From NCBI GenBank assembly GCA_028873865.1, contig JAPPNI010000030.1, positions 1 through 64,000 on the forward strand: 64,000 nt of DNA. Direction: 5' to 3'. Below are positions 55,716-64,000 of the stretch, piece after piece. Within the stretch, counting starts at the first letter, position 1. Every line of letters begins with the position of its first letter. Position numbers and translations under genes: made by a program. The notes under the pieces were generated by a model. That model was not told the DNA's origin. It did no database searches and saw nothing but the letters and a program-made list of their open reading frames with translations. Origin of the DNA: Chloroflexota bacterium. GTDB taxonomy: Bacteria; Chloroflexota; Dehalococcoidia; Bin125.

Positions 55716-56787
55716 CGGAGTTGGCGGGAATGTCGAGTTCCTCGGCGAGCTGCTCAAACAGCTCGCGCTGGCGACTCGATAGCTTGGCCGGGATCTCAAC
55801 CACGACATGGACGCGCAGATCGCCCCGGCCGCGACCGCGCAGATGCGGGACGCCCTGTCCGCGCAGGCGGAATTCATGACCGTGCTGCGTCCCGGCGGGG
55901 ACATTGAGGGGCTGCGCATGCCCATCGATGGCCGGGATGTCGACCTCGGCACCGAGCACGGCCTGCGCGACATTGAGATGCAGCGGCAGAATCAGGTCGT
56001 TGCCGTCGCGAAGAAAGGTCTCGTGCCCTCGGACGTTGATGTCGACGTAGAGATTGCCGGCCGGACCACCGCGCATACCGGCGTCGCCCTCGCCGGAGAG
56101 ACGCATCTGCGCCCCATCGGTGACGCCGGCAGGAATCTTCACCTTGAGCCGGCGGTTGCGCTGCTCACGGCCGACGCCGCCGCAGGACTTGCAGGGATGT
56201 TCAATCACCGTGCCCTCGCCCTCGCAGGGCTCGCAGGGCGCGACGTTGACGAAGCGGCCGAAGACATTGCTCTGCGTGCGGCGGACCTCGCCGGAGCCGC
56301 CGCAGAACTCGCAGGCGACGCGCTGGGTCCCGGGCTCGCCGCCCGAGCCGCCGCAGACCGTGCAGTGTTCCAACCGCGAGGCGCGAATCTCTTCCTCGCA
56401 GCCGAAGACGGCTTCTTCGAAATCGAGTTCGATCTGGATGCGGAGGTCGCCGCCGCGGATTGGGCCGGCGGCGCGGCGGCCGCCGAAGAAGGCGTCGAAG
56501 ATGTCACCGAAGCCGCCGAAGTCGAATCCCTCGAAGCCGGTCCCCTGGGCGAACGCGCCGACCGAGCCGTACTGGTCGTACTTGGCCTTCTTCTCAGCGT
56601 CGGAGAGCACCTCGTAGGCCGCGGCGATGCGCTTGAACTTGGCCTCCGAGGCCTCCTTCTGCGCCGGGTCGGTCACCCGGTCGGGGTGATGCTCCATCGC
56701 CAGCTTGCGAAACGATCGACGGATCTCATCCTGCGAAGCCTCTCGAGAGAGGCCAAGAATCTCATAGAAGTCGTCGGATTGAGCCAT
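55663..56787 (-). CDS. dnaJ: Chaperone DnaJ (Hsp40)
   Basis: Co-chaperone that stimulates DnaK ATPase and delivers substrates. The 374-residue chain has the J domain with HPD at residues 34-36, a Gly/Phe-rich linker (GFEGFDFGGFGDIFDAFFGG), four CxxCxGxG zinc repeats (CTVCGGSG, CEFCGGSG, CEPCEGEG, CKSCGGVG) and the two C-terminal substrate-binding domains. It is a complete type I DnaJ. It lies 82 bp after dnaK with a stem-loop between them, and its end overlaps prmA. Confidence 0.97.
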   Translation of the reverse strand: MAQSDDFYEILGLSREASQDEIRRSFRKLAMEHHPDRVTDPAQKEASEAKFKRIAAAYEVLSDAEKKAKYDQYGSVGAFAQGTGFEGFDFGGFGDIFDAFFGGRRAAGPIRGGDLRIQIELDFEEAVFGCEEEIRASRLEHCTVCGGSGGEPGTQRVACEFCGGSGEVRRTQSNVFGRFVNVAPCEPCEGEGTVIEHPCKSCGGVGREQRNRRLKVKIPAGVTDGAQMRLSGEGDAGMRGGPAGNLYVDINVRGHETFLRDGNDLILPLHLNVAQAVLGAEVDIPAIDGHAQPLNVPAGTQHGHEFRLRGQGVPHLRGRGRGDLRVHVVVEIPAKLSSRQRELFEQLAEELDIPANSGGDDDGVFSRIRGAFSN

Positions 56788-56810
56788 CAGGCCGTTTCTT
56801 CGTTTGGCGC

Positions 56811-56869
56811 GGAGTTGGCGTCAGGGTACCGTCATGCCTTGCCTCAATACGAGGCGCCTGTCGCAACTC

Positions 56870-56870
<1 letters not shown>
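56811..56870 (-). promoter_or_regulatory. Stem-loop between dnaK and dnaJ
   Basis: Outer arms 56811-56824 (starting GGAGTTG) and 56857-56870 (ending CAACTCC) pair over about 11 of 14 positions, with mismatches in the middle. An inner hairpin GCCTC-AATAC-GAGGC lies at 56841-56855. The structure begins at the dnaK stop codon. It could reduce read-through or protect the dnaK mRNA so that DnaK exceeds DnaJ; that role is inferred. Confidence 0.45.
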
Positions 56871-58762
<1,892 letters not shown>

Positions 58763-58771
58763 AAGGTTCTC

Positions 58772-59365
58772 CTACTCGGTAGCTTCTTCTGCTGCTTCGT
58801 CTGGTGTGTCTGTTGATTCGATCGAGCCGTCGCCGACCATCACCTGCGTCGCCCTCAGGATGCGACTCCCGACGGTGTATCCGGTGCGCAGGACGGCGAC
58901 GATCTCGTTGTGTCGTCCGGGCAGTTGCCCAACCGCTTCATGGAATTCGGGATCGAAGGACTGTTCAACCGTCTCGATCCGCTTGACCTGTTGGCGTAGC
59001 AGCAGGGCGTTGAGCTTCTGCGAGATCAGCTCGACACCCTGGCGCCACGGGTCGTCAGCGTTTGGGTCGTCCGCCGGTGCTTCGCGGTTGGCGCGTTCGA
59101 AGTCGTCGGCCAGATCGAGCAGGTCGAGCAGAATCGCGCGCTGCGACTGCTGAACCCGATCGCGCACGTCCTGGGCCGAGCGACGCTTGAGATTCTCGTA
59201 GTCGGCCTGGGCGCGCTGCCAGCCGGCATAGTTGCGCGCCGACTCCTCGCGCAGGGCCTCCAGCTCGTTCGCCGGCGCCTGAGAAACGTCGGTATCGGGT
59301 GCTGGTTCGACTACCTCGTCGGCCTGCTGCTCCGCCTGGTCAGTCGTCTGGCTGTCCTGGCTCAT
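58772..59365 (-). CDS. grpE: Nucleotide exchange factor GrpE
   Basis: Releases ADP from DnaK. The 197-residue chain has an acidic, disordered N-terminus, a long coiled-coil region (ELEALREESARNYAGWQRAQADYENLKRR in parts), the DLLDLADDFERA segment and a C-terminal beta-wing with FDPEFHEAVG and GYTVGSRILRATQVMV. The ATG at 59365 overlaps the hrcA stop as ATGA. A longer frame reaching 59545 runs inside hrcA and is rejected. Confidence 0.95.
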   Translation of the reverse strand: MSQDSQTTDQAEQQADEVVEPAPDTDVSQAPANELEALREESARNYAGWQRAQADYENLKRRSAQDVRDRVQQSQRAILLDLLDLADDFERANREAPADDPNADDPWRQGVELISQKLNALLLRQQVKRIETVEQSFDPEFHEAVGQLPGRHNEIVAVLRTGYTVGSRILRATQVMVGDGSIESTDTPDEAAEEATE

Positions 59366-60447
59366 CGACTGACTCCGTAGACCGAGTCGATCATCTCCCG
59401 GAGCAAACGGGAGTAAAAGCGCGCAGCGGCGATGCTGCGCGGATAGTTCATCCGCGTCGGTCCGATCACACCGACGTAGCCGGGGATCTCGGGCGAGCTC
59501 GCAGAAGTAGTAGAGGAGTGGTAGGGAGCCAGTACGAGAGAGCATTCCTGGAGCAGCTCGGTCGGGTGATCGTCTCCGATCAACACGTGCATGCCGCCCT
59601 CGACCGTGACCTCGTCAATGACCGAATGCGGGATCAAGTGTTCGGAGGCGTGCTGGTCGACCAGCTCGATCAGCTCCAGTGATCGCTCCGGCTCCTGCTG
59701 GAACTCCGGCTGCGCCATCATGCCGCCCAGCCCGGCGATCGACGGTACGCCGGCGCGTTCGGCGTCGCGATCCAGCACCTGCGCCAGCGTCTCCAGCACG
59801 AAGTGCTCGGCCGGATGCGTATCGGGCGTCTCAATCGCCTGGCGCGCCGCTTCGCGAACGTCGGGCGCCGAGCGACCGCGCAGCATCCAAGACAGTCGGG
59901 TCGACAGATCGTCCAGTTCATCCACTTCAATTGGCTGGGGTAGCGGCATCAGCTGCCGGATCATCCGCGCTTCCTGGACCACAACGATCATCAGAACCAA
60001 GAGCTCGTTCAGCGAGATCAGTTCTACCTGGCGGACACGCAGCCGCTCGGGATGGGGCGGCGCGACGATCACCAGCAGACCGAGCGATCGGGCCAGCACA
60101 TTGGCTGCCAGCTCGACCCATTCCTCGACCGAGGGAGCTGCCTGGAAAAACTGGTGGCGGACCTGCGCCTGTTCGGCCAGACCAAGCTCGGCGTGGCCCA
60201 TCAGCGACTGGACGAAGTGGCGGTAGCCGCGATTCGAGGGCACTCGACCAGCGGAGGTATGCGGATGGGTGAGATAACCCTCCTGCTCGAGGGCGTGCAT
60301 CTCATGTCGTATCGTGGCGGGCGACGCCGGCAGCGCGTACTTTTCCACCACATGGCGCGACGCGACCGGCGTCGCCGTCTCGATGTAGTCCTGGATGACG
60401 AGCTGCAGAATGCCGGCGCGTCGGTCTGACAACTGTTCGGAGATCAT
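59362..60447 (-). CDS. hrcA: Heat-inducible transcription repressor HrcA
   Basis: Represses heat-shock operons by binding CIRCE; folding of HrcA depends on GroEL, linking it to chaperone supply. The 361-residue chain has the N-terminal winged helix (YIETATPVASRHVVEKYAL, SPATIRHEMHALEQEGYL, HTSAGRVPSNRGYR) and the C-terminal motif GYVGVIGPTRMNYPR, all typical. It is first in its operon, 48 bp after a CIRCE element, so it represses itself as well as groESL. Confidence 0.97.
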   Translation of the reverse strand: MISEQLSDRRAGILQLVIQDYIETATPVASRHVVEKYALPASPATIRHEMHALEQEGYLTHPHTSAGRVPSNRGYRHFVQSLMGHAELGLAEQAQVRHQFFQAAPSVEEWVELAANVLARSLGLLVIVAPPHPERLRVRQVELISLNELLVLMIVVVQEARMIRQLMPLPQPIEVDELDDLSTRLSWMLRGRSAPDVREAARQAIETPDTHPAEHFVLETLAQVLDRDAERAGVPSIAGLGGMMAQPEFQQEPERSLELIELVDQHASEHLIPHSVIDEVTVEGGMHVLIGDDHPTELLQECSLVLAPYHSSTTSASSPEIPGYVGVIGPTRMNYPRSIAAARFYSRLLREMIDSVYGVSR

Positions 60448-60495
60448 GGCTCGTATCGAGTCGTGTTCCGTCCCGAAGGCTCCGTTAGGCTGCGC

Positions 60496-60522
60496 TTAGC
60501 ACTCTCCTACCGAGAGTGCTAA
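60496..60522 (-). promoter_or_regulatory. CIRCE operator upstream of hrcA
   Basis: A perfect TTAGCACTC-N9-GAGTGCTAA inverted repeat, identical to the consensus arms. It lies between the hrcA promoter and its start codon, 7 bp after the -10 box. HrcA binding here would repress the whole hrcA-grpE-dnaK-dnaJ-prmA operon. Confidence 0.97.
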
Positions 60523-60529
60523 CGCGGTC

Positions 60530-60558
60530 ATCGTAACAGCGTTTCCAAGAATCGGCAA
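60530..60558 (-). promoter_or_regulatory. hrcA operon promoter
   Basis: On the minus strand a -35 box TTGCCG (60553-60558) and a -10 box TACGAT (60530-60535) are 17 bp apart. The -10 box and the 7-bp distance to CIRCE are the same as at groES, so the two operons should respond alike. Confidence 0.75.
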
Positions 60559-60635
60559 AGGAAATCGATACTCAGACGTGGTCGACAGAACACGTCAGTC
60601 AGCTCAGCACACGGGGATGATGAGAGGCTGAAATC

Positions 60636-61883
60636 ATGGTCAGCGGTGCGTCCCATCGGGGACAGTTCGACGAATCTCTCGGCGAGCGCCGACGTGTGGT
60701 GATCACCGGGCTGGGCGCCGTGTCGGCCGCCGGAGGCAGCGCCGCAGACCTCTGGACCGCGCTCTCCGAGGGTCGCGTGTGCACCTCACCGCTGACGACC
60801 TTCGACGCGCCCCGAGCAGCTGCGGCCGGACAGGTCGACCGCGACTGGCACGGTCCCTCGGGCGCTCCGGATTGGCTGCTGGCACGGATGGATCGCGCTT
60901 CACGGCTGGCGCTGGACGCCGCGATTCAGGCCCAGACCGATGCGCGGATTGAGTTCAATCAACAGAACGCCTTCGCCGTCGGAGCCGTGAGCGGAATCGC
61001 GCACCCGGGAACCGGCGATGATTGGGCGGCGTTGGGCTCCGGGCTCTCCGGCGCTTCGCTGGGACTGAACATCGCCGGACCGGTTTTCACCGTCGCCATG
61101 GGCGGCGCTTCCGGCCTCGCCTCGGTCGTGCTAGCCACCCAGATGATCCGCACGGGGGTTATCCGCGCCGCGCTGGCGATCGGCGCTGAGGCGCCGCTTC
61201 GAGCCGATATCTGGAACGCGTATGAGTCCGCGGGTTTACTCGACTCCAGCGGCGATCTCAATGCGCAGCGTCCATTCGACGCCAACCGTCAGGGCATGAT
61301 TCTCGGCGAGGGCGCCGCCGCTTTGATGCTCGAAGATCGACAGCTCGCGACGCAGCGAGGGATTCACATCTACGCGGAGATCGGCGGCGAGGCGCTGACC
61401 GCCGGTCCGATGGGGGACGGGCAGGGACCCACCGATGTCGAGGTGGCCCGACGCGCAACCGGCGATGCATTGCTCGGCGGCGAGATCGCTCCGGCAGATG
61501 TCGACGTGGTGGTGACCGCAGGACTGGGGTTGCCCCGGGGCGACGAGCGAGAGACCGACGTGATCGAGCGAGCCTTCGGTCGGCGCACGCTCGACATGTA
61601 CGCCGCCGCCGTCACTCCGAACGTTGGCTATACGGTCGGTGCATCGGGAGCACTCACGGCGGTGGCGGCCACGCAGATCGTCGACCAGCGTCAGATCCCG
61701 CCGCACGCCACGTTCGAGCAGGAAGACATCGCCTGTCGGCTGGGGTTCGTCCAGAAGCTCTACCGGGACCGGATCGTCGGCGTCGCCACCGCCGCCTACG
61801 GCGCGCACGGACAGAACGCCGCCCTGGTTCTCCTGCCCCACCAGGCCGAAGCCGGCGACGAACTTCCCTTGCTAGCCAACTAG
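60636..61883 (+). CDS. Ketosynthase-fold protein lacking all catalytic residues (KAS II / chain-length-factor-like)
   Basis: A 415-residue thiolase-fold protein. Ketosynthase landmarks are clear: RRVVITGLGAVSAAG at the start, QRPFDANRQGMILGEGAAALMLED in the middle, and a C-terminal AAYGAHGQNAALVL in place of the NSFGFGGQN loop. Compared with the active FabF at 23815, the catalytic Cys is Gly157 (MGGASG), the first His is Ala295, the Lys is Thr327 and the second His is Tyr332. Polyketide chain-length factors also lack the Cys, but usually carry Gln there and sit beside an active ketosynthase; this gene stands alone. A structural or partner role is possible. GAGAGG lies 8 bp before the ATG. Confidence 0.85.
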   Translation: MVSGASHRGQFDESLGERRRVVITGLGAVSAAGGSAADLWTALSEGRVCTSPLTTFDAPRAAAAGQVDRDWHGPSGAPDWLLARMDRASRLALDAAIQAQTDARIEFNQQNAFAVGAVSGIAHPGTGDDWAALGSGLSGASLGLNIAGPVFTVAMGGASGLASVVLATQMIRTGVIRAALAIGAEAPLRADIWNAYESAGLLDSSGDLNAQRPFDANRQGMILGEGAAALMLEDRQLATQRGIHIYAEIGGEALTAGPMGDGQGPTDVEVARRATGDALLGGEIAPADVDVVVTAGLGLPRGDERETDVIERAFGRRTLDMYAAAVTPNVGYTVGASGALTAVAATQIVDQRQIPPHATFEQEDIACRLGFVQKLYRDRIVGVATAAYGAHGQNAALVLLPHQAEAGDELPLLAN

Positions 61884-61932
61884 AACCCCAGCTGCGTCTG
61901 CGCATATGTCACCTGCTCCGTAGGCTGTGCCT

Positions 61933-62586
61933 ATGGATATCGCCTGGTACGGACATGCCGCGTTTCGCCTGCGTGGTCGCGAAGCGGCCGTGGTCATGGA
62001 TCCCTGCTCGCCGGAGACGGGCTTCCGACTCAACCGTCCTTCGGCCGACATCGTTACCGTCTCGCGCGAACACGATTCCTCGCACAACTGGGTCGAGGGC
62101 GTGACCCTGGAGTCCTCCGGACTCCAGCGCACGCTGGATGCGCCCGGCGAGTACGAGATCAAGCGCGTGCTGGCGACGGGGGTTCGCACTCTCGGGGCCG
62201 ACGGAACGCGAAACATCTCGTTCGTCGTCACGATCGACGAGGTGATCGTGGCTCACCTCGGCGATCTGCAGGAGATGCCGGAGCGAGCCGCAATGGAGGA
62301 ATTGCAACGAGCCGACGTGGTCCTCCTGCCCTGTGGCGGCGGATCTCACCTCTCCCCTCAGGCTGCCGCGGGGGTCGCAGCGGTGATTGCTGCCCCCCTC
62401 GTCATTCCCATGCTCTACCAGCCGGAGGGCGCGGAAGACGTCCATACCGGCCTCGAGCCACTCTCCGTGTTCCTCCAGGAGATGGGCCTGACCGTCGAGC
62501 CTCCGTCCGACAACCACATCAACGTGACCCGTTCGTCACTTCCCTCGGCGCCGACTGTGGCGCCGCTGCTGGCCAGAGGAGCCTGA
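61933..62586 (+). CDS. MBL-fold (UlaG-like) metal-dependent hydrolase, altered metal motif
   Basis: A 217-residue metallo-beta-lactamase-fold protein. It begins MDIAWYGHAAFRLRG and has DAPGEYEI, VAHLGDLQEMP, and VVLLPCGGGSHLSPQAA, all as in the short UlaG/YtkL-like family. The metal motif normally reads SHxHxxH; here it is SREHDSSH, with Arg at the first His and one extra residue, so metal binding may be altered. The ATG at 61933 matches the family start; a GTG two codons earlier is possible. It ends 1 bp before the hydrolase gene and is probably co-transcribed with it. Confidence 0.82.
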   Translation: MDIAWYGHAAFRLRGREAAVVMDPCSPETGFRLNRPSADIVTVSREHDSSHNWVEGVTLESSGLQRTLDAPGEYEIKRVLATGVRTLGADGTRNISFVVTIDEVIVAHLGDLQEMPERAAMEELQRADVVLLPCGGGSHLSPQAAAGVAAVIAAPLVIPMLYQPEGAEDVHTGLEPLSVFLQEMGLTVEPPSDNHINVTRSSLPSAPTVAPLLARGA

Positions 62587-62587
62587 C

Positions 62588-64000
62588 ATGGGTGAACAGC
62601 ATTCGCAGCCCGAGTTTGAGGTCGTCATTCAACGCAACCGACGCGTCTCGATGCGCGACGGTGTGACCCTGGCCACCGACGTCTACTTGCCTGCTCGCGA
62701 CGGCGTTGCGCTCGACGGTCGGTGGCCGACGCTGCTCACCCGGACCCCCTATGACAAGCTCGGGTTCGCCGCCGACGGCGAATGGTGGGCGAGCCGGGGC
62801 TACGCCCGGGTCATGCAGGACGTCCGCGGCCGCTTCGCCTCGGAAGGCGACTTCTACCTGCTCAAGAACGAAGCAGAAGACGGCTACGACACGATCGAGT
62901 GGCTCGCCGAGCAACCCTGGTCGACGGGCAAGGTCGGTACCGTCGGCACCTCCTACATGGGCTGGGTGCAGTCGGCCGCGGCGACACAGAATCCACCGCA
63001 CCTCTCGGCGATGTGGGTGAACCAGGGCGCCTTCAACGGGCTCACCTCGTCGCTGCGGCAGGGCGGCGCGCTGGAGCTGCGCTGGCTGGCCTGGGCTTTC
63101 TGGAATGCACCTGTCAGCCCCGAGGCCATGTCGGACCCGTCGCTGTACGCGGCGCTCGACCAGGCCGCCGTGGACCTGCGCGGCTATCTCGATCGCCTCC
63201 CCTGGCGAGACGGCGACACCCCTCTCGCCCAGACCCAGGATTACGAGCGCTGGGCGATTGACCTGCTCACGCTTGCGCGCGAGGACGACTGGCTCTGGCA
63301 GTTGCCGTCAATGAATTTTGAGCGATTCATCGGCCAGACCGCCGATGTGCCGAGCGTCTACTCGGGTGGCTGGTACGACAGCTACACCAGAGCCACGACC
63401 GAGTCGTTTATGGCCTTTTCCGAGGCGATGTCGTCGCCGCAATACCTGCTCATGGGTCCCTGGACACATGGTGAGGTCACTCTCGACCGCACGTGGTCGG
63501 GCGATGTCGACTTCGGTCTCACCGCGCCGACATCGGGCAATCTCGCGCCGAGCATCTCCGACCTGCGCCTGCGCTTCTTCGACCACACGCTGAAGGACCT
63601 CGACAGCGGCTGGGCGGAGATGGCACCGGTCACGATGTTCGTGATGGGCGGAGGCAGCGGCCGCCGAATTCCCTCAGGCCGGATGGATCACGGTGGCGAG
63701 TGGCGCGAAGAGTCGTCGTGGCCCCCGGCTGCTGCTGAGCAGGTCGACTGGTTCCTCCAGCCCGGCGGCGGACTGGCCACCGAGCCAGCGGGTGAAGATG
63801 GAGGTTCCTCCAGTTATCTCTTCGACCCGACGAACCCGGTTCCGTCGATCTCTGCCAACGTGTCGTCCCTGCGCGAATACGCGCCTGAGGATCCGACGCT
63901 GAAGTCGCAGATCTGGCCACCGACTCAGCGCTCTCGAGAGCTGATCCTGCCCGGGGGCGCCGACCAGCGCACGCGTCCCGACGTGATGGGCGCCGAGGCA
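62588..64000 (+). CDS. CocE/NonD family hydrolase (X-Pro dipeptidyl-peptidase-like), cut by window end
   Basis: The first 471 residues of an alpha/beta hydrolase; no stop codon occurs before the window ends. The family start MRDGVTLATDVYLPA is followed by LLTRTPYDK, YARVMQDVRGRFASEGDFY, and the nucleophile motif GTSYMGW with the catalytic Ser. An acid/His region is suggested by VYSGGWYDSYT and LLMGPWTHGE. The C-terminal jelly-roll domain would begin near residue 370. Members cleave esters, amides or beta-lactam-like substrates such as cocaine or glutaryl-cephalosporins; the natural substrate here is unknown. It is transcribed after the MBL gene. Confidence 0.9.
   Translation, partial: MGEQHSQPEFEVVIQRNRRVSMRDGVTLATDVYLPARDGVALDGRWPTLLTRTPYDKLGFAADGEWWASRGYARVMQDVRGRFASEGDFYLLKNEAEDGYDTIEWLAEQPWSTGKVGTVGTSYMGWVQSAAATQNPPHLSAMWVNQGAFNGLTSSLRQGGALELRWLAWAFWNAPVSPEAMSDPSLYAALDQAAVDLRGYLDRLPWRDGDTPLAQTQDYERWAIDLLTLAREDDWLWQLPSMNFERFIGQTADVPSVYSGGWYDSYTRATTESFMAFSEAMSSPQYLLMGPWTHGEVTLDRTWSGDVDFGLTAPTSGNLAPSISDLRLRFFDHTLKDLDSGWAEMAPVTMFVMGGGSGRRIPSGRMDHGGEWREESSWPPAAAEQVDWFLQPGGGLATEPAGEDGGSSSYLFDPTNPVPSISANVSSLREYAPEDPTLKSQIWPPTQRSRELILPGGADQRTRPDVMGAEA

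Overview
The window is G+C-rich bacterial DNA, densely coding, with many overlapping start/stop codons (ATGA, GTGA) and frequent GTG or TTG starts. The best guess for the organism is a member of the Chloroflexota, possibly of the SAR202/Dehalococcoidia or Thermomicrobia type. This is an inference, not a proof. It rests on the hrcA-grpE-dnaK-dnaJ-prmA order with CIRCE control, DUF2851 and DUF3500 proteins, a degenerate PP2C-like/beta-propeller membrane protein, and several luciferase-like (LLM) oxidoreductases beside a BKACE enzyme. No tRNA, rRNA, insertion sequence, prophage or CRISPR array was recognised.

Layout. 0-11 kb: CIRCE-controlled groES-groEL runs convergently into rpoB-rpoC across a shared hairpin. 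11-18 kb: an XRE regulator overlapping a DUF2851 gene, tsaD, a PP2C-like propeller protein, a small unknown gene and a TPR protein. 18-22 kb: a minus-strand housekeeping run of fbp, class I fba, rdgB, moaA and moaC. 22-25 kb: folC-fabF. 25-32 kb: a small SWIM-type zinc protein, thpR, a split transketolase, then proA, DUF3500, two small unknown proteins and a HAD phosphatase. 32-40.5 kb: a catabolic-looking island with an MFS transporter, two paralogous split-barrel flavoproteins, a BKACE enzyme, three LLM oxidoreductases and a Gfo/Idh oxidoreductase. It is interrupted by a 550-bp gene-free stretch full of 9-10 bp tandem repeats. 40.5-51.6 kb: two MoxR systems pointing at each other (moxR-DUF58-BatD-like-BatA-BatB/C on plus; moxR-DUF58-transglutaminase-like on minus), ending 2 bp apart. 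51.8-60.6 kb: an M23 lipoprotein peptidase, rsmE, an atypical SDR, and the heat-shock cluster prmA-dnaJ-dnaK-grpE-hrcA read from a CIRCE promoter. 60.6-64 kb: a ketosynthase-fold protein lacking every catalytic residue, an MBL-fold protein, and a CocE/NonD hydrolase cut by the window end.

How the parts work together. HrcA probably represses both chaperone operons: the groES and hrcA promoters share the same -10 box, the same 17-bp spacer and the same 7-bp gap to CIRCE. Fbp and Fba form a gluconeogenic pair. The Bat/MoxR modules probably act in envelope or protein-complex maturation. The most unusual content is a set of enzyme-fold proteins whose catalytic residues are replaced: the solitary ketosynthase-like protein (Cys, both His and Lys gone), the transglutaminase-like membrane protein (Cys and His both Tyr), and an SDR whose Ser, Tyr and Lys are Asn, Thr and Arg.
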